From positions 16,825,154 through 16,889,153 of the forward strand of contig CM068317.1 in assembly GCA_034766995.1 (NCBI GenBank): DNA of 64,000 nt, given 5' to 3'. This DNA comes from Acanthacorydalis orientalis. Its lineage: Eukaryota; Arthropoda; Insecta; Megaloptera; Corydalidae. Below are positions 35,523 through 50,152 of this stretch, piece by piece. A program made the translations under genes and the position numbers. Below the pieces are notes generated by a model. The model did not search any database and was not told the DNA's origin. It worked only from the letters and a program-made list of their open reading frames with translations. Position 1 is the first letter of the stretch. Each line of letters begins with the position of its first letter.

Positions 35523-36585
35523 TAATGTTCAATAATTCCTAACTGTTGTCGTAAACGTTGAAATTGGACACGAGTGATCGGTTTCGTCAGGATGTCCGCT
35601 ATCTGTTCCTCGTTCGAAACATGTTCGATGTTCAACTTTCCATCTAGAACTTGCTCGCGTATAAAATGTGCGCGCACGCCAATGTGCTTGTAGTACTAAT
35701 GAAAAATTGTATTTTTAGCCAACTTAATAGCACTCACGTTATCTACTAGGAGCAAGGGTACAGTTTCCAGTAGAGCAATCTCGTTGAATAAACGACTCAG
35801 CCACACAGCATCTTTAGCAGCTTCACTGGGGGCTATATATTCGGCTTCCGTGGTTGACAAGAAGACGCTCCGCTGACGCTTGCTCGCCCACATGCTGACG
35901 ATAGCTCCTCCGTTGAATTTGAAGACCATGCACTGACTGAGCGTCGTGTTTTCTGGTCACTCGCATAATCCGCATCACTATATGCTTCTAGTTCACGGGC
36001 TGTTCCAGTACCATTGTATCGAATGCCCATCATACTTGTACCCTTAAGATACTTAAAAATACGTTTTAGCATTGTCCAATGTCGTTTCTCAGGCCTCTCG
36101 AGAAACTGTGACACATGACTCACAGCGAAGGCGATATTAGGTCGTGTAGCAACTACTAGATACATCAGGCAGCCCACGGCCTCTCTGTATAAAGCCTTTG
36201 TCGCCTCAGCTTCGGCTACGTCCTCTGCGAGTTGACACTTCTCAATCGGAGATGAGACTGAATTCGCTTTTTCAAAGTTGAACCGACAGAAAAGGTCCTC
36301 AGTGAACTTTCTCTGTCCGATGAAAATAGAGCCATCCTCAAATCGTTGAATCAGCACGTTCAGAAAGCACCCGGTAGGCTCCGCCGTTATTTGAAATTGA
36401 CGTTTCTGGAAACTGCTTCGATGTTGTTTTCCCTCAACGCAGGATCCACAAAATTGATCCTCTTCCACAAACTCGATTCCGTGACTCTTTGTATATTCTT
36501 CACGTGACGTTTGTTTTGGTGCCCCAGTCACTCGTGCCAAATTTACAGTGTGCGCCTCGACGAAATATTCACTTCGTTGACGCAC
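35523..36585 (-). pseudogene. Copia pol remnant: preintegrase, RT end, RNase H
   Basis: It begins with HGIEFVEEDQFCGSCVEGKQ and HRSSFQKR, the GAG-preintegrase domain. It then jumps straight to TGCFLNVLIQRFEDGSIFIG and FTEDLFCRFNFEKANSVSSP, the last part of the Copia reverse transcriptase (RVT_2). Integrase and the YVDD active site are therefore deleted, apparently in frame. The connection region (SCLMYLV.ATRPNIAFAVS, LKRIFKYLKGT) leads to RNase H with YSDADYASD, LSTTEAEYIA and VDNVSAIKLAKN (RNase H catalytic Asp/Glu). A frameshift near 35930 separates two open pieces. The last part, GVRAHFIREQV and QIADILTKPITRVQFQRLR, is the normal Copia C-terminus, with a stop at 35523-35525. Confidence 0.9.
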
Positions 36586-36674
36586 GAAGTTTTCGGGATA
36601 ATTACGCGGATTATCATTTTAAACAAATAGCCAGCTCAAACTACTAGCACTTTGACAATACCGCTTCTGACAAA

Positions 36675-37532
36675 TTAGCACATGCTACTGGTTAAATTAA
36701 ATGATATCCCCTTATCATCGACGAGAGCTTCGAATTTAATCGTAACTTTTCCAAAAGCATCCATCGTCGATTTGTCTTCCATGTATATTTTAATCGGAGT
36801 CACAAACTGTTCAAACGAGAAAAAACACCCTCTGTGATATATCACATGATCCATTGCGCCAGAATCCGCTTGGATTTTGTCTTTGCTCGCCAGCAATGCC
36901 ACCAACTCTTCCTACCTTTCAGCTCGTGGTTTTCGAAGTTTTTCATCGGAGGTCAGCACTTTTACCAAGTTGTCAACGGTTTGTTGATTCTCAGGTCGCG
37001 CCCATCAAGCCCGCTGTAGACGTTCGTAATCGTCTGGAAGCGAATCCAACAACTTGGCAACCAGCGACGACTCATCTGACTTCACGTTCAACTGTTGCAT
37101 GCACAAAATCAATCCTTCGTAATTATCTATGTGCGTTACAATGTCGTCGGCTGGATTCTTGTTAAAACGAAAGAATTTAGCTTGAACAGTGTGAGCAGCT
37201 TGTTTTTTGTTGTTGTTCATACACAGCATGCAGCTTGATCCACATTTCTCTCGCTGTTTCACACGTTACTATCAACGCCATTACCTTGAATTCCAAAGTT
37301 TTCACGATGATTTGACACGCAGCACGATCTGCTTTATCTCACGGTTTCAAATTTATCTCGTACGCATCTTGTTTAGTAGCAGACGCATCAGCCGCCAACG
37401 ATTTTGGCTTCTGAAATTCGGTGTTGCAGACCTCGTATGCTCCCTCGGTTCCACGCAGCAAATTCTTTACCACGAACATTCAAATACTCCAGTTTTCAGC
37501 ACCTTGCATCTTTCCAATTTCGTGGAATTCCA
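36675..37532 (-). pseudogene. Copia gag and protease remnant
   Basis: Gag opens at an ATG near 37532 (MEFHEIGKMQGAENWS), followed by VVKNLLRGTEGAYEVCNTEF and ACQIIVKTLEFKVMALIVTC. After a frame change come NYEGLILCMQQLNVKSDESS and LLDSLPDDYERLQ, which are UBN2-type Copia gag motifs. The protease follows with QADSGAMDHV (active-site Asp in DSGA) and FGKVTIKFEALVDDKGISFN. At least two frameshifts and a stop break the frame, so no functional polyprotein is possible. Confidence 0.87.
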
Positions 37533-37540
37533 TGTTTATG

Positions 37541-39708
<2,168 letters not shown>

Positions 39709-39712
39709 GCTA

Positions 39713-39776
<64 letters not shown>

Positions 39777-39780
39777 TAGC
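39709..39780. repeat. Perfect palindrome built on a (TA)n array
   Basis: GCTAGTA at the left and TACTAGC at the right enclose an uninterrupted TA run, so the whole 72 bp is a perfect palindrome. Confidence 0.93.
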
Positions 39781-40980
39781 ATATATATAACTAAAATATC
39801 TTTAATATATGCATTTGTTTTTCAATGTAACAATAATTAGGTAACAAGATCAAGTGATAAGAAGTGTCTGGTGTTTTTCGTTTGAAAATTTGTAATAACG
39901 AAGGCCACTGAAATTTTCATATTTTTTTACCTACTGTATATTTTAATAATCTTACGGTAACTAATCGTATTGTAATACATAAAATATATTTTTTATAAAT
40001 CTGTTGTTCTTAGATAAATGAATAAAGTGTTTTGCATCGAAGTTCTTAAGTAAATATGTGTTGAAATGCGTGAAAAAGTCTTTTTGTTAACTATCAATAA
40101 AAAAAGTATATTTTTTATAAAATTATGTATTTTTAGTGCAACAATTATTTTTTACGATTTCACGATCCTCTTTCAAACTTGTATTTTAAAATGATGCTCA
40201 AAAAAGTGTTAAAACTGTTAATAAAGATATATTTCAAAAATACTGAAATTAGTTTTTTTAATTTATTTGTGCAAGAATATGTATATTAAATTTTTTTCAG
40301 ATGAATCTTTGCATCATTTTGATGATATGTAAATATCCAATCACTAGTATATAATGTATAGAAAACTTTCACATACTATTCGACAAGTCTTTATATTCAT
40401 AAAATATGTATACACAAAAGAAGCTTTTTCATTCAAGAATGAAATCAATATATTTACAAAAATTTCATGAAAATTTCATCGTTTTAGTAGACTTAATGAA
40501 AAATACATTGAAAGAAATTAGTTTATTATTTTTCAATTTTCTTAGTAAAATATATTAATGTTTTAATGAAAATGTGATTTATTTTATGAAAGTATATATA
40601 GAATAACAAAAAAGCATTATGCTTTTCAAATTAAGTAAATACATGAATTGAAAAGAAAATAAAGCAGATTGAATAGCTTTACTCCAACTGGTTTTTTTAG
40701 TCCGTTGTGCCATATATATTGGGAATTTTAATTTTTTTTTTGATGAATATTGGTTTTTTTAAGGAAGGTACAACAATAGTCAAAACTTGAGAAAACTATG
40801 TTTAATGAAAATCTTGATACATATGCCAAAATCTATTATATTTTTTTAAAAAACGGAGTATGAAATTAATTTTTATTAAGTAATATGTCCGATAATATTT
40901 AATAAAACAAGTGGTTTTATATAGTATTTTAGACTATCAGAGTAATTTACAATATTTGTTAGAAAAAAAAATAAATAAAT
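39781..40980. other. AT-rich sequence, nothing recognised
   Basis: No coding or element signal. Confidence 0.55.
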
Positions 40981-41089
40981 GAATAAATGCTAGTTTCAGT
41001 AAGACGACATAATTCTAAAAATCAACATTTTCAAAGGAATCATTGGATAGTTCTTTTAATTTTTGCATTAATTTTAAAATTTACAAGTC

Positions 41090-41456
41090 ATGCTTGTCAA
41101 ATAGAAACATTAACTAGCCATGGAGATGCTGCGATTGAACATCGTTGGTCTACTTTCTTTGTGATCACGTTAAAGGACAGGTGTGTGCTAATAGTTTTCA
41201 AACAATTTTCGAACTAAAAGATGAATTTCGAAGAGTAATTGGTGAGATACAGCCCCAGTTGTGTAAGGATGTTATTGAAAATTTTAAAAAAAGTATGGTT
41301 TTTTGTAAGAAAGTACTCTGCGGTCACCTACACTATATTATTTTTCTTTTGTGAATGGTATACCACCAACTATTATATACAATAAAATTACTTCAAATTT
41401 CAGCACAAAGTCGGTGTTTATTTCAAATTAAAAAAATGTGTCCTTATTAGAAAACC

Positions 41457-41458
<2 letters not shown>
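41090..41458 (+). pseudogene. 3' end of a Tc1-like transposase gene and element
   Basis: The C-terminal part of a Tc1/mariner-superfamily transposase. WRCCD-stop-TSLVYFLCDHVKG (about 41124-41170) corresponds to the third catalytic Asp block (RSCDLTPLDYFL), followed by QTIFELKDEFRRVIGEIQPQ, LCKDVIENFKKSMVFCKK and GHLHYIIF (to 41346), the usual RGGHLHDIIF terminus. The stop falls just after the Asp. The element's outer end (ATGTGTCCTTATTAGAAAAC then CCTGTA) meets a TA array at once. The same terminal sequence is found, inverted, at 52152. The 5' part is missing or too decayed to read. Confidence 0.8.
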
Positions 41459-41495
<37 letters not shown>

Positions 41496-41526
41496 TGAAC
41501 ATATATGTATATATATGCATATATAA
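41459..41526. repeat. (TA)n microsatellite abutting a Tc1-like end
   Basis: TA run directly following the element end CCTGTA, with CATATATGAACATATATG interruptions. Confidence 0.95.
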
Positions 41527-42096
41527 ATAATCATTTTAGAATAATAATACACACATAAATAAAAAAATATACTTTATTTAAACTGAAACTCCTGTTTAAT
41601 TTTTCTCTAAAAATATAACTGCCAAATTGAATAATTTTTTTTAATTATTTAACAAATATTCAAATTATATTATAGAGATTGTTTATCAAAATTACCATAT
41701 AATTAATTAATACGGACAAAAAATCACGAATACGTTTTGTCACCTCATTAAACGTATTCGATTTAACGTCGAATACATAAAAAATCTTTCAAAGAACTTG
41801 GTGAAATGATGTTGAAAATTCCAATACTCATACAAAGTAAAAGAGAGTATACTATAAATAGATCGTTAGACTTGAAAGGTTTCAGTGCTGAAATGAAATT
41901 AAATATGATTAAAAGCTATTAGTAAATTGATTTGATGGTTTCATTCACTTAAGTTATAATTAATGGTATTGAAATTTCCCGTTGATAGAGTAGTGGTTAA
42001 TTCATTCGACTTTTATTAATTTTTTATTTAATTTTCAAATTTTCATTTTGTAACGGGATTGTTTTCATAAATTTTAGTCTGTTAAAAATTAATCAG

Positions 42097-42101
<5 letters not shown>
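41527..42101. other. AT-rich spacer
   Basis: Nothing recognised. Confidence 0.55.

Positions 42102-42189
<88 letters not shown>
42102..42189. repeat. (TA)n microsatellite
   Basis: Uninterrupted TA run of about 43 units, probably the longest pure run in the window. Confidence 0.97.
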
Positions 42190-42193
<4 letters not shown>

Positions 42194-43945
42194 TTGTATA
42201 TATATTGTCGATCGATAATTTTATATCGTTTTTTATTGTAATTATATATGAATTTAAATTTAATATGACAATAACCTAATAAAAGTAAATTCAATTTATA
42301 TAAAGATATTTATTAATATTTCAAATAAATGTTAGTCATGGCATATAAATTTATTCAATTTAATAAAAAAACAATGGTAGGACACGTAAGTGCCTATAAG
42401 AAGTGTACCAATTTTATTTTGACTTTAATAAGTGTACTTGATAATAACATTTTCTCTCGGTTTAAGTTTTTACTCAAGTTGAAAAAGTGAACATTTCAAA
42501 TTTTAATAAAATTAATTTATAATAACGAAAATACTGAGAAGAAAGATCAAACTGGTAAGTGCACTTGTCCTTAGTATACAATAATTTTATTCATATTTGG
42601 TTAATTTTTTATATAATTTTCTTTTGTTATATATTATGCACTTAGGTAACATTTACATTTTATACAATAAATTTTAATTATTAGATTCAGATCTGAATCA
42701 TGGTACAAAATTTGTCTAACATACTAATCGAACCACAACTCCAATTTTCTAGAAAAAAACGATGTTACTGATGAAAGAATAATTAGAAATCCGTGAATTT
42801 CGATCACTAACGCAACTTAAAATATGATCATATCCATTTTTGAAATCTCACTTATATATATTTTTTTTTAAGTCGATCGGTAGATAAACCGGTATGTCTG
42901 TCTCTGACTTGTTTAAAGAAGTATGTTCATTTTCACATTGTATTGAAAGCTAATTTCTGAATAATTAATTTTTAATGATTATTTATAATTCTTTCGCTTT
43001 ATGATATTTAACTAAAGAGCCAAGAATAACAAATGAGTATTTTACTAAACAAATTATCAGGAACAGAGAAAATTTACCACAAGTAGAAAACTTTATTGAG
43101 CAACTTGTCCTAAAAGTGTCTAAGAACCATATTTGTTATTTAATTTTTAGTATTGTTTAAAATTTTATTTCCAGAAAATTAAAGTAACAAGATGGATATG
43201 TTTGCATATATAAAGCTTTCAAAGCTTTCTTTATGCTTTTTTCTATATATAAAGCTTTCGAACATAAATTGAATATTTATCTATATAATCGATTGGTTGT
43301 AAACCTAAAGCTTCACTTCAAATTTGACATAACTAACATTTCTTCATCAAATGTAACGGTGGAAAAGTGACATAGTGTATGTTCAGCTAAGGATAATAAA
43401 CTAAGTACACAAACAAAAATTAATGTTGCGTATTCGCAACAGCAGCGCTTAATCTGTTAAGATCTTTTTCTAATCGTTAGTTATGTTGTTCAAGATAATG
43501 GATAATTAATTTTTTTTTCATATTTCATCATCGTTTCCTCAAAAACGATTTCAAAAATGAAAAATGACAAAATTCCTATAATTTGCATTTTTCGATTCTT
43601 GTCGGATAATATTAATAGTTTTAGGGTTTAATAATAGTGAGAAAAACATAATCGAAATGGTTAAAACTGGATATGTACTGAATGTTTTTTAACTTTTCAA
43701 CCAACATATCAACTGAAAATCAGCTCATTAACATAACGTCTGTGGATGATAAAAATCATTTGCTTCTAACAATTGGTTCAGAAACAACATCTTCTCATTT
43801 TTGTTCTAAATATCATGTTGATATGAAGACTATAATAATTACATAAAATCGATGTTATTATTTTTTTTAATAAAATAATTATTTTTTAACATAAATATGG
43901 ATAATTTATATTTTGCCCATTATGATATCTTAATTTTACTTAATG
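42190..43945. other. AT-rich sequence with weak inverted motifs
   Basis: TAGGACACGTAAGTGCC (42376) and the complement of TAAGTGCACTTGTCCTTA (about 42555-42572) are weakly similar inverted motifs that could be ends of a small element; no coding sequence recognised. Confidence 0.35.
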
Positions 43946-43947
43946 GT

Positions 43948-44193
43948 TTAGCAAACAGATACTGATTTACAGAATTCAAAAATGGTAATTTTAACACACT
44001 TGATAAAACACAACATGAACGTTGTAAAGAGGTTAATTATGACATTATTTGATATTTTATGATGACCAATACGTCGATATCGATTGAAATGTTTAATATA
44101 AGAGTGAGCGTGTATGATCCGATTACTTTTGTTTACTAAAAAGCTGATATGCTTTTCAAAAGTAGCAAATTCAAAACCCAGAATTAGACCCAA
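43948..44193 (-). pseudogene. Possible non-LTR reverse transcriptase fragment
   Basis: The minus-strand frame reads GLILGFEFATFEKHISFLVN followed by KSNRIIHAHSYIKHFNRYRR. This fits the pattern LG..F...L.F..HI..I..KANR.LGFI.R..K.F found after the active site of many LINE reverse transcriptases. No active-site motif is preserved nearby and the base composition is as low in GC as the flanks, so it would be an old relic. Tentative. Confidence 0.35.
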
Positions 44194-44199
44194 TGTTTT

Positions 44200-45036
44200 C
44201 TAAATCTACTACTGAACGGACGTGGTGTAGCGCTAGTTTCGAAAAAGTGGAATAAAAATCTTACATCAATTGTAAATAACATCAATACATAGTTTTAATT
44301 ATGTTTTTAATGGTAGTATCAATTATTAAATTGCTTATAATTTCAATTATTATTAATTTACAATTAAATTTATATTCGCCTTACATAGATATTTAAGATC
44401 TAAACACATTTTATGTTAGCTTGATGACATATTTTAAAATTCATTATAAAGAACTTTAAAACTTAAAAACGTTTGAAAATTAGTATTATCAAACTATCAG
44501 AAGACAGATAAACAGCCAAAACCGATTGTATCGTCACAATACAGCTCTGACACTCTGAATAAATTTATTTAATAAATAAATCATTTTTCACTTTATAAAC
44601 CACAAACATTTTTTGGTAAAAAATATTCAATAAATTATCAAATACAGAGCTGCAAGCTACACACATATTATATACATTAAAAAAATCAATATTATTCAAC
44701 CAAATAAAACAACTAAAAAGATTAATAGAATAATATATGGCTGTAAAATCCTAATCGTAACATATTAAAATAAAACTGATATCATTACTTATTAACAACG
44801 ATACTATTCATAAATGGTAATCAAGAGTTTTTCCCATAGTTTGTTTTTTACATCTCTTGAGAAAAATTTGGATACAAGATACAGATTAAATTTAGGTTTA
44901 TCAATATACATAATTTTTTTTCGATAAAATTGATTACATTGTCATAAGTAACAATTACGATATTAAAAGAACATCTATAGATTAATTACTTGGTAAAAAA
45001 CCCTCATAATTCTGACAAGCACGATGTTAACAGCAA

Positions 45037-45040
<4 letters not shown>
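44200..45040. other. AT-rich sequence, nothing recognised
   Basis: No coding or element signal. Confidence 0.55.

Positions 45041-45098
<58 letters not shown>
45041..45098. repeat. (TA)n microsatellite
   Basis: Uninterrupted TA run of about 29 units. Confidence 0.97.
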
Positions 45099-45101
<3 letters not shown>

Positions 45102-45610
45102 ATTTGTAGATGCTATTTTTACTAGCAGCAAATAAAATCTAGAAACTAGCATGCTTTATATAGTACAAATGTAAATTTCAATTGCTAATTTTTTATTTGC
45201 AATAAACTAGCAGCTAATAAAACTTGCATCATCTAATAGTCGCTTTAGTGCTATATTTCGTTCGAAATACTATGTTGTTAACTATCATTTAAGCATTAAA
45301 TTGGTTTATTTTTAATACAATTTATATTGAATTAATAATTATGGAAAATGACTTCGGGCAATATTTACTTTCCACATATCATAATATTCCATTTTCAGTT
45401 AATAGTTTTTTATTTTATTTTTTCGCGTATTTGAGGTTTTTGGAGATCGTTTGTATTGCCATCTTGATATTCTAGACCGTACCTGAAGATACGGGACCCC
45501 GACAACAGTCTTTTTTATATGATGTCTTGTGTTCTGGTTGTCATATGTCGTTAATCTTCTCAAATAGTGAACATCTGGGAAAAGTTTCAAAAATCCAGAT
45601 AAACCTGATT

Positions 45611-46051
45611 TTAAATCCGTCTCCCACTTTCCCCTAGGAGCATTTCCCTCCCTTTGTTGTCCCCTAAGACTCTTGGTTCACTGTCGACGTGATATTGCCG
45701 ACAGTGTTTGTCGTGGCTCCGTGAAATACTACGGCTGCAGAAGTTTTTTTTTCGGTGATGTATCCCGACACGATTAGATATCGAGATGATTTTCGCACCT
45801 TGCAGCCTCTCCAACAGTGGATTTCCGAGAGGCTTTCGTATGTAAAATTACCAGCTTGTGCAGTCATTGTCGTCAGCAACAGTACATATTTTTGCTTCCT
45901 TATGCAGTTTCTTTGTGGGGAAATTGTACTCTTTATTCAATACCATCCTCAGACACTTATTCTGAACCCTCTATAGTGTATTGTTGTTTGTCCTGGAGGT
46001 GTGTCATCAAATTGGAGAAGCATACGTTATGGTCGCTCTAATTGCCATTTT
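45611..46051 (-). pseudogene. C-terminal part of the Jockey-like protein
   Basis: After the reverse transcriptase the minus strand continues with AIRATITYASPIWWHTSRTN and RVQNKCLRMVLNKEYNFPTK (about 45915-46040), the conserved RP...Y..P.W......QN..LR region of Jockey proteins. A frameshifted tail follows (ERLQGAKIISISNRVGIHHR, 45814 onward). Open but mutated. Confidence 0.7.
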
Positions 46052-46800
46052 CTATAAAGTAAATTTGTTTTCAGTAATCAAAACGCCATGCCAGGCCATA
46101 AACAGATATAATTGCGCTAGGGCGATGTACGCTTTCTTCTGTACACACTTGACATATTCTCTATATGTTAGCTTCCTGTCGATGTGCATACCTAAATATT
46201 TGACGACTTTCCTCCAAGGAAGCTCAGAACCGTCCAAGTTTAGACGTTCTAACTTTTTCATCCATCCCATAGAGAAGAAGATTCCTACAGATTTTGCCGT
46301 GTTGATCTTAATATATAATGTTTGAAAAAACGTGTAAAGTGTATCAAGAGCATCCGGGAGCCATGTCCCAGTGTCTTTGATGGTTCTCCCGATAGTAAAG
46401 ATGGCAGTGTCATCAGCGAACAAGGCCAAGTCCACGTTACTGACCTTTGAGATATCATTAATATAGTAGTTGAACAGTAATGGCCCTACGATTGAACCCT
46501 AAATTACCTCCGCGGCTATGCTCCTGAGTGTAGATGTTCTTTCGTACTGTTCAACACGGAATAATCTGTCTCGCAGGTAGTTATCTACAAGACGGACTAG
46601 GTATGATGGAAGTTTGTAGCGCAGTAATTTATACACTAGTCCGTCGTGAAAAATCGTGTCAAACGCTTTTTCAATCTTCAAGAGAACCATTCCTGTACAG
46701 TGCTTGTTACCTACCCTAGTGGTGATCTTGTGGGTGATTATAGCTAACTGTATGTGGTTGAATGATCACGTCTGAAACCAAACTGCTCAGGTCCCATGTT
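46052..46800 (-). pseudogene. Jockey-like reverse transcriptase
   Basis: Reverse transcriptase that copied the element's RNA at its target site. From N to C: PEQFGFRRDHSTT (about 46765-46800), a frameshift, MVLLKIEKAFDTIFHDGLVY (46690-46631, catalytic Asp of motif A), KLLRYKLPSYLVRLVDNYLR, then AAEVI-stop-GSIVGPLLFNYY (stop at about 46498-46502 where the family has the Gln of GVPQGS) and INDISKVSN. The active site follows as VDLALFADDTAIF (about 46395-46435, both Asp present), then KYLGMHIDRKLTYREYVKCV. The catalytic residues survive; the single stop (a CAG to TAG type change) and the 5' frameshift inactivate it. It is much better preserved than the 19.6 kb relative. Confidence 0.9.
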
Positions 46801-46840
46801 ATTGGCCATCGTTTTGTGTTGGTGGACTCTTGATAACATT

Positions 46841-47631
46841 GCAGTTTAGAAAGTTTTCCAGAGTATTGGTAACAGACTGATCGGCCGGTAACTGATGACC
46901 AATTAATAGTTAACAGCTAGATAGTAGTTTACTCAATTAAAATAAATGATTTTAACTTATCTGATAAACTATGAAATGGTTGTTCTAGTAAAGTTTATAT
47001 GATCTACAAATTTACATGACAAAATTACATAAAACGGATCCAACAAAATAACTTTACGTCAAAGTAAGTTAAGTATTACTTAACAAATACGTGTATGACA
47101 AATGTGCTTGGCTTCAATCCTCGAAAGATACTATTGCCTGTGTGGTGATATTTCAAATGAATAATTTTAATGGATCGTCAATTATTTACCTACAATACAA
47201 GAACATGTTTAGTATTGTTAACAATTATATCAACTGAAATATGCTATATTGCTTGATAATATACGATAGAAAGACATCTGAGATTTGACAATGGATGAGA
47301 TAAGAATGTTGAAAACATACAATTAAAACAGTGCAAATTAATATAATTAATTGAATAAAACATTCATTACCGATAAATTAGTTATTATAAAGACAATTAA
47401 GAAATAATTTTTCAATCACCATCATGAATATTTTAAACATGAATCATTCAACCAGGAGTAAAGAAGGAGAACGAATTGTAAATTGAATGTAATATTTATT
47501 AATATTAAAATCGAATATTTCACTTTGTTTGTAAAAAAAAGAGTATTGGATCAATGTATCTTGTCCACATAAACCTTTTAACATATTCATAAACTCTAAA
47601 GTAATATATTGTATTCAGGCAACTAAAATAG
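46841..47631. other. AT-rich spacer
   Basis: Nothing recognised. Confidence 0.55.
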
Positions 47632-47710
47632 TAGGTTGATAGGAAAATAATTTCAATTTATAGCCTTTAAATTCTTAAGAAAGACCCGCAATTATTTTCT
47701 TAGCGACCTA
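47632..47710. mobile_element. 79-bp miniature of the cecropia-type mariner
   Basis: Left TAGGTTGATAGGAAAATAAT and right complement TAGGTCGCTAAGAAAATAAT form an inverted pair with the same core as the mariner ends at 33397 and 34695. Almost nothing lies between them (about 25 bp), so the unit is little more than two ends facing each other, like MADE1 relative to Hsmar1. Confidence 0.83.
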
Positions 47711-48101
47711 CCTTCTGGCTAATAATTATTTAATGGAACAGAAATGAATAAAATGACAAAATAAAAATGAAATGGTAGAAAAGTGAATTACTAACTTACA
47801 GTTAAAATAACAAATTGGGGGATTTTAAAGAAAATCAGACAGAGTAAATTTTATTCACAGTAATTAATCAAAAACCGACAAAAATGTTTCGTAATTATGT
47901 TACTCAACTCTATTTAATATCAACAATAAATAATATTATGGCCTTAATTTATGTACTTTATGAAATAATTCTATTAACTCTTTGCGGTCCATTCAACTTA
48001 TTAAAGTGTTGGCAGGCAGGTCCACGTTAATTTTTAAAATAAAATGTTATACTGACAGAGCACACTGTAATCGCAAAACTAAACTAATGATAACAAGTTA
48101 T

Positions 48102-48131
48102 ATAATATATATATATATATATATAATAAAT

Positions 48132-48178
<47 letters not shown>

Positions 48179-48180
48179 AT
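48102..48180. repeat. (TA)n microsatellite, two runs
   Basis: Two TA runs separated by ATAATAAATATCAT. Confidence 0.95.
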
Positions 48181-48239
48181 ATAATAATCATTTTAAAAAT
48201 AGATTTGAAAAATGTCATGTTCAGTCCTTTTTCTATCCA

Positions 48240-48301
48240 TCTTTTTATGTACCTATCGTCTATCTATCTTATATCTATCTATCTATCTATGTATCTATCT
48301 A

Positions 48302-48352
<51 letters not shown>
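48240..48352. repeat. (CTAT)n then (TA)n microsatellite
   Basis: TCTATCTATCTATCTATG units pass into a TA run of about 24 units. Confidence 0.95.
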
Positions 48353-48355
<3 letters not shown>

Positions 48356-48769
48356 AAATTATAAATAAACAAAACAAAAATTAGATTATAAAAAATTGAT
48401 TCAATATAAATATTTTTAATACTTTTGATATTATCTGTAGCTATTTGATTAATAAATAAGAATAATATTTGTAAATTTACTGTTTCATTGATTTGTTATA
48501 CAAAATAGAGAAAAATAACAATATAATGTTCTCATTCATTATTTATTGGCTATAGATTAAATTTAAATAACTGAAGAGTACTTATTATGTGAATGGTTGA
48601 TTAATTTCCTCACCGTTCATGTAGCCATGTACTATCTTAATTAATAATGACTGACAATAAAAAGGAAATAATGTGCAAAATGCTTTGTTGTAGTTTCAAA
48701 AGTCGTTTTTACATTCATTTGCTGGTTGAATAAAAATATTAAAATGTATAATTATATGTATATATAATA

Positions 48770-48770
48770 A

Positions 48771-48827
<57 letters not shown>

Positions 48828-48875
48828 GTATTTATATATGTACTTATATATATATATATAGATAGATAGATAGTA
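48770..48875. repeat. (TA)n with (GATA)n microsatellite
   Basis: TA runs ending in GATAGATAGATAGTA. With the CTAT array 450 bp to the left this gives an inverted tetranucleotide pair. Confidence 0.93.
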
Positions 48876-50045
48876 ATAAAATGTATTTAATCTCATGCAC
48901 TTGTGAATTTTTTTACTTAGATTTTGGTTTCGGTTGAATACTGTATGCATTGGTATACATAACGGATATCAACATTGTGTAGTTTTTACACTAGATTGTT
49001 CCATAACGATCAATGCTACGTAAAATATTTTATACATAATAACTAGTCAGATATAAGAATAAGGGTAAAAATCTACAGAAAAGCATAAATAAAATTTATA
49101 TTAGTATTGTAGGCTCTACTATCACTTTTTGTTACTACGTATTTGGTCTATTATCATAGTTTTTTACTCTCATATATACGAACCTTGTGAATACTGCCGC
49201 CATTAATTAATTTTGATCAGTTTATATTTCAGGTTTTGTTATGCCGTAATTTTAGATGTGTTTTAATAATAATGTTTATAAACCAAAAAAATTAGCACAA
49301 AGAGTTTTCAATTATAAGTTTTTTCTGTTGTTGACATAAAAGGTACTCGTTATCATATAATTGGATACAATTTTAATTTGCAGGGTTGTCTTTGACGATT
49401 ATCAAATAAAAATCATAAATAAATTTAAAGAACTGTGATCATCAACCGATTAATAAAAAATGTATTCAAAAATATATACCATGGATTGTCTGCTAATTAT
49501 CTAATAACTAATTTCCATGAAATAATAGTCATATATAACGAACTTCATTTTAAACAACGCACATTCTTTTTTTCACTCCCTAACTACACTCATGTATATC
49601 GAATACACCATTGCTTTACAGGTTTTGTGTACTCATGAAACACTTAAGATTATAATTTTTTACAGAACCCTTACCATTTTTAGAACACTCAAAATTGATA
49701 CCCTACAAGTTTTGGAAATCAGTCATCTCACATGACCAAAGTTTATTATTTACATCTGATTGAGCAAGATAACTAATAACTAATTTTTTATTATATTCAT
49801 GTATATTCGTAAACTAATAAATACATTTTTACTATATAATAATAAATTAAAGAGGTATTTATAAAAATAAAATAATTTATTACGAATAAACTTCTTGTTT
49901 TTTCTTCGAAAATTCTTTCTAAGTTTGACTCTGACTTGCGGAAACCCATAATTTCGCAGGACACAATTTGAAGAGCACTGGTATACACTATAGTTATATT
50001 TACATGGAAGTATTAGAAGTTTATAAATCGAAATATATTTATACA

Positions 50046-50048
<3 letters not shown>
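48876..50048. other. AT-rich sequence, nothing recognised
   Basis: No coding or element signal. Confidence 0.55.
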
Positions 50049-50096
<48 letters not shown>

Positions 50097-50105
50097 TAAC
50101 ATAAC

Positions 50106-50148
<43 letters not shown>
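50049..50148. repeat. (TA)n microsatellite, two runs
   Basis: Two TA runs separated by CTAACATAACATA. Confidence 0.95.

Positions 50149-50152
<4 letters not shown>

Larger units (their letters stand above)
35150..37540 (-). mobile_element. Ty1/Copia retrotransposon, deleted
   Basis: Minus-strand Copia element in the order gag, protease, GAG-preintegrase, reverse transcriptase end, RNase H, polypurine tract (about 35425-35433, AGGGGAAG on the minus strand) and a 3' LTR beginning TGTTGTGG at 35424. Most of integrase and reverse transcriptase is deleted, and I find no 5' LTR next to gag. The inner edge lies directly against the truncated mariner at about 35150. Confidence 0.87.
45405..46840 (-). 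mobile_element. Jockey-like non-LTR retrotransposon, 5' truncated
   Basis: Minus-strand LINE with reverse transcriptase blocks in order and an A-rich 3' end (AAAAAATAAAATAAAAAAC, about 45405-45424). It begins within the reverse transcriptase (GPEQFGFRRDHSTT, about 46750-46800), so the 5' part including the endonuclease is absent, the usual form of an incompletely reverse-transcribed insertion. Confidence 0.87.

Noticed and set aside
45755..46325. Plus-strand ORFs of 73-114 codons
   Set aside because: Antisense shadows of the Jockey-like reverse transcriptase.
48240..48304. Regular CTAT repeats considered as a CRISPR-like or satellite array
   Set aside because: Simple tetranucleotide microsatellite without spacers.
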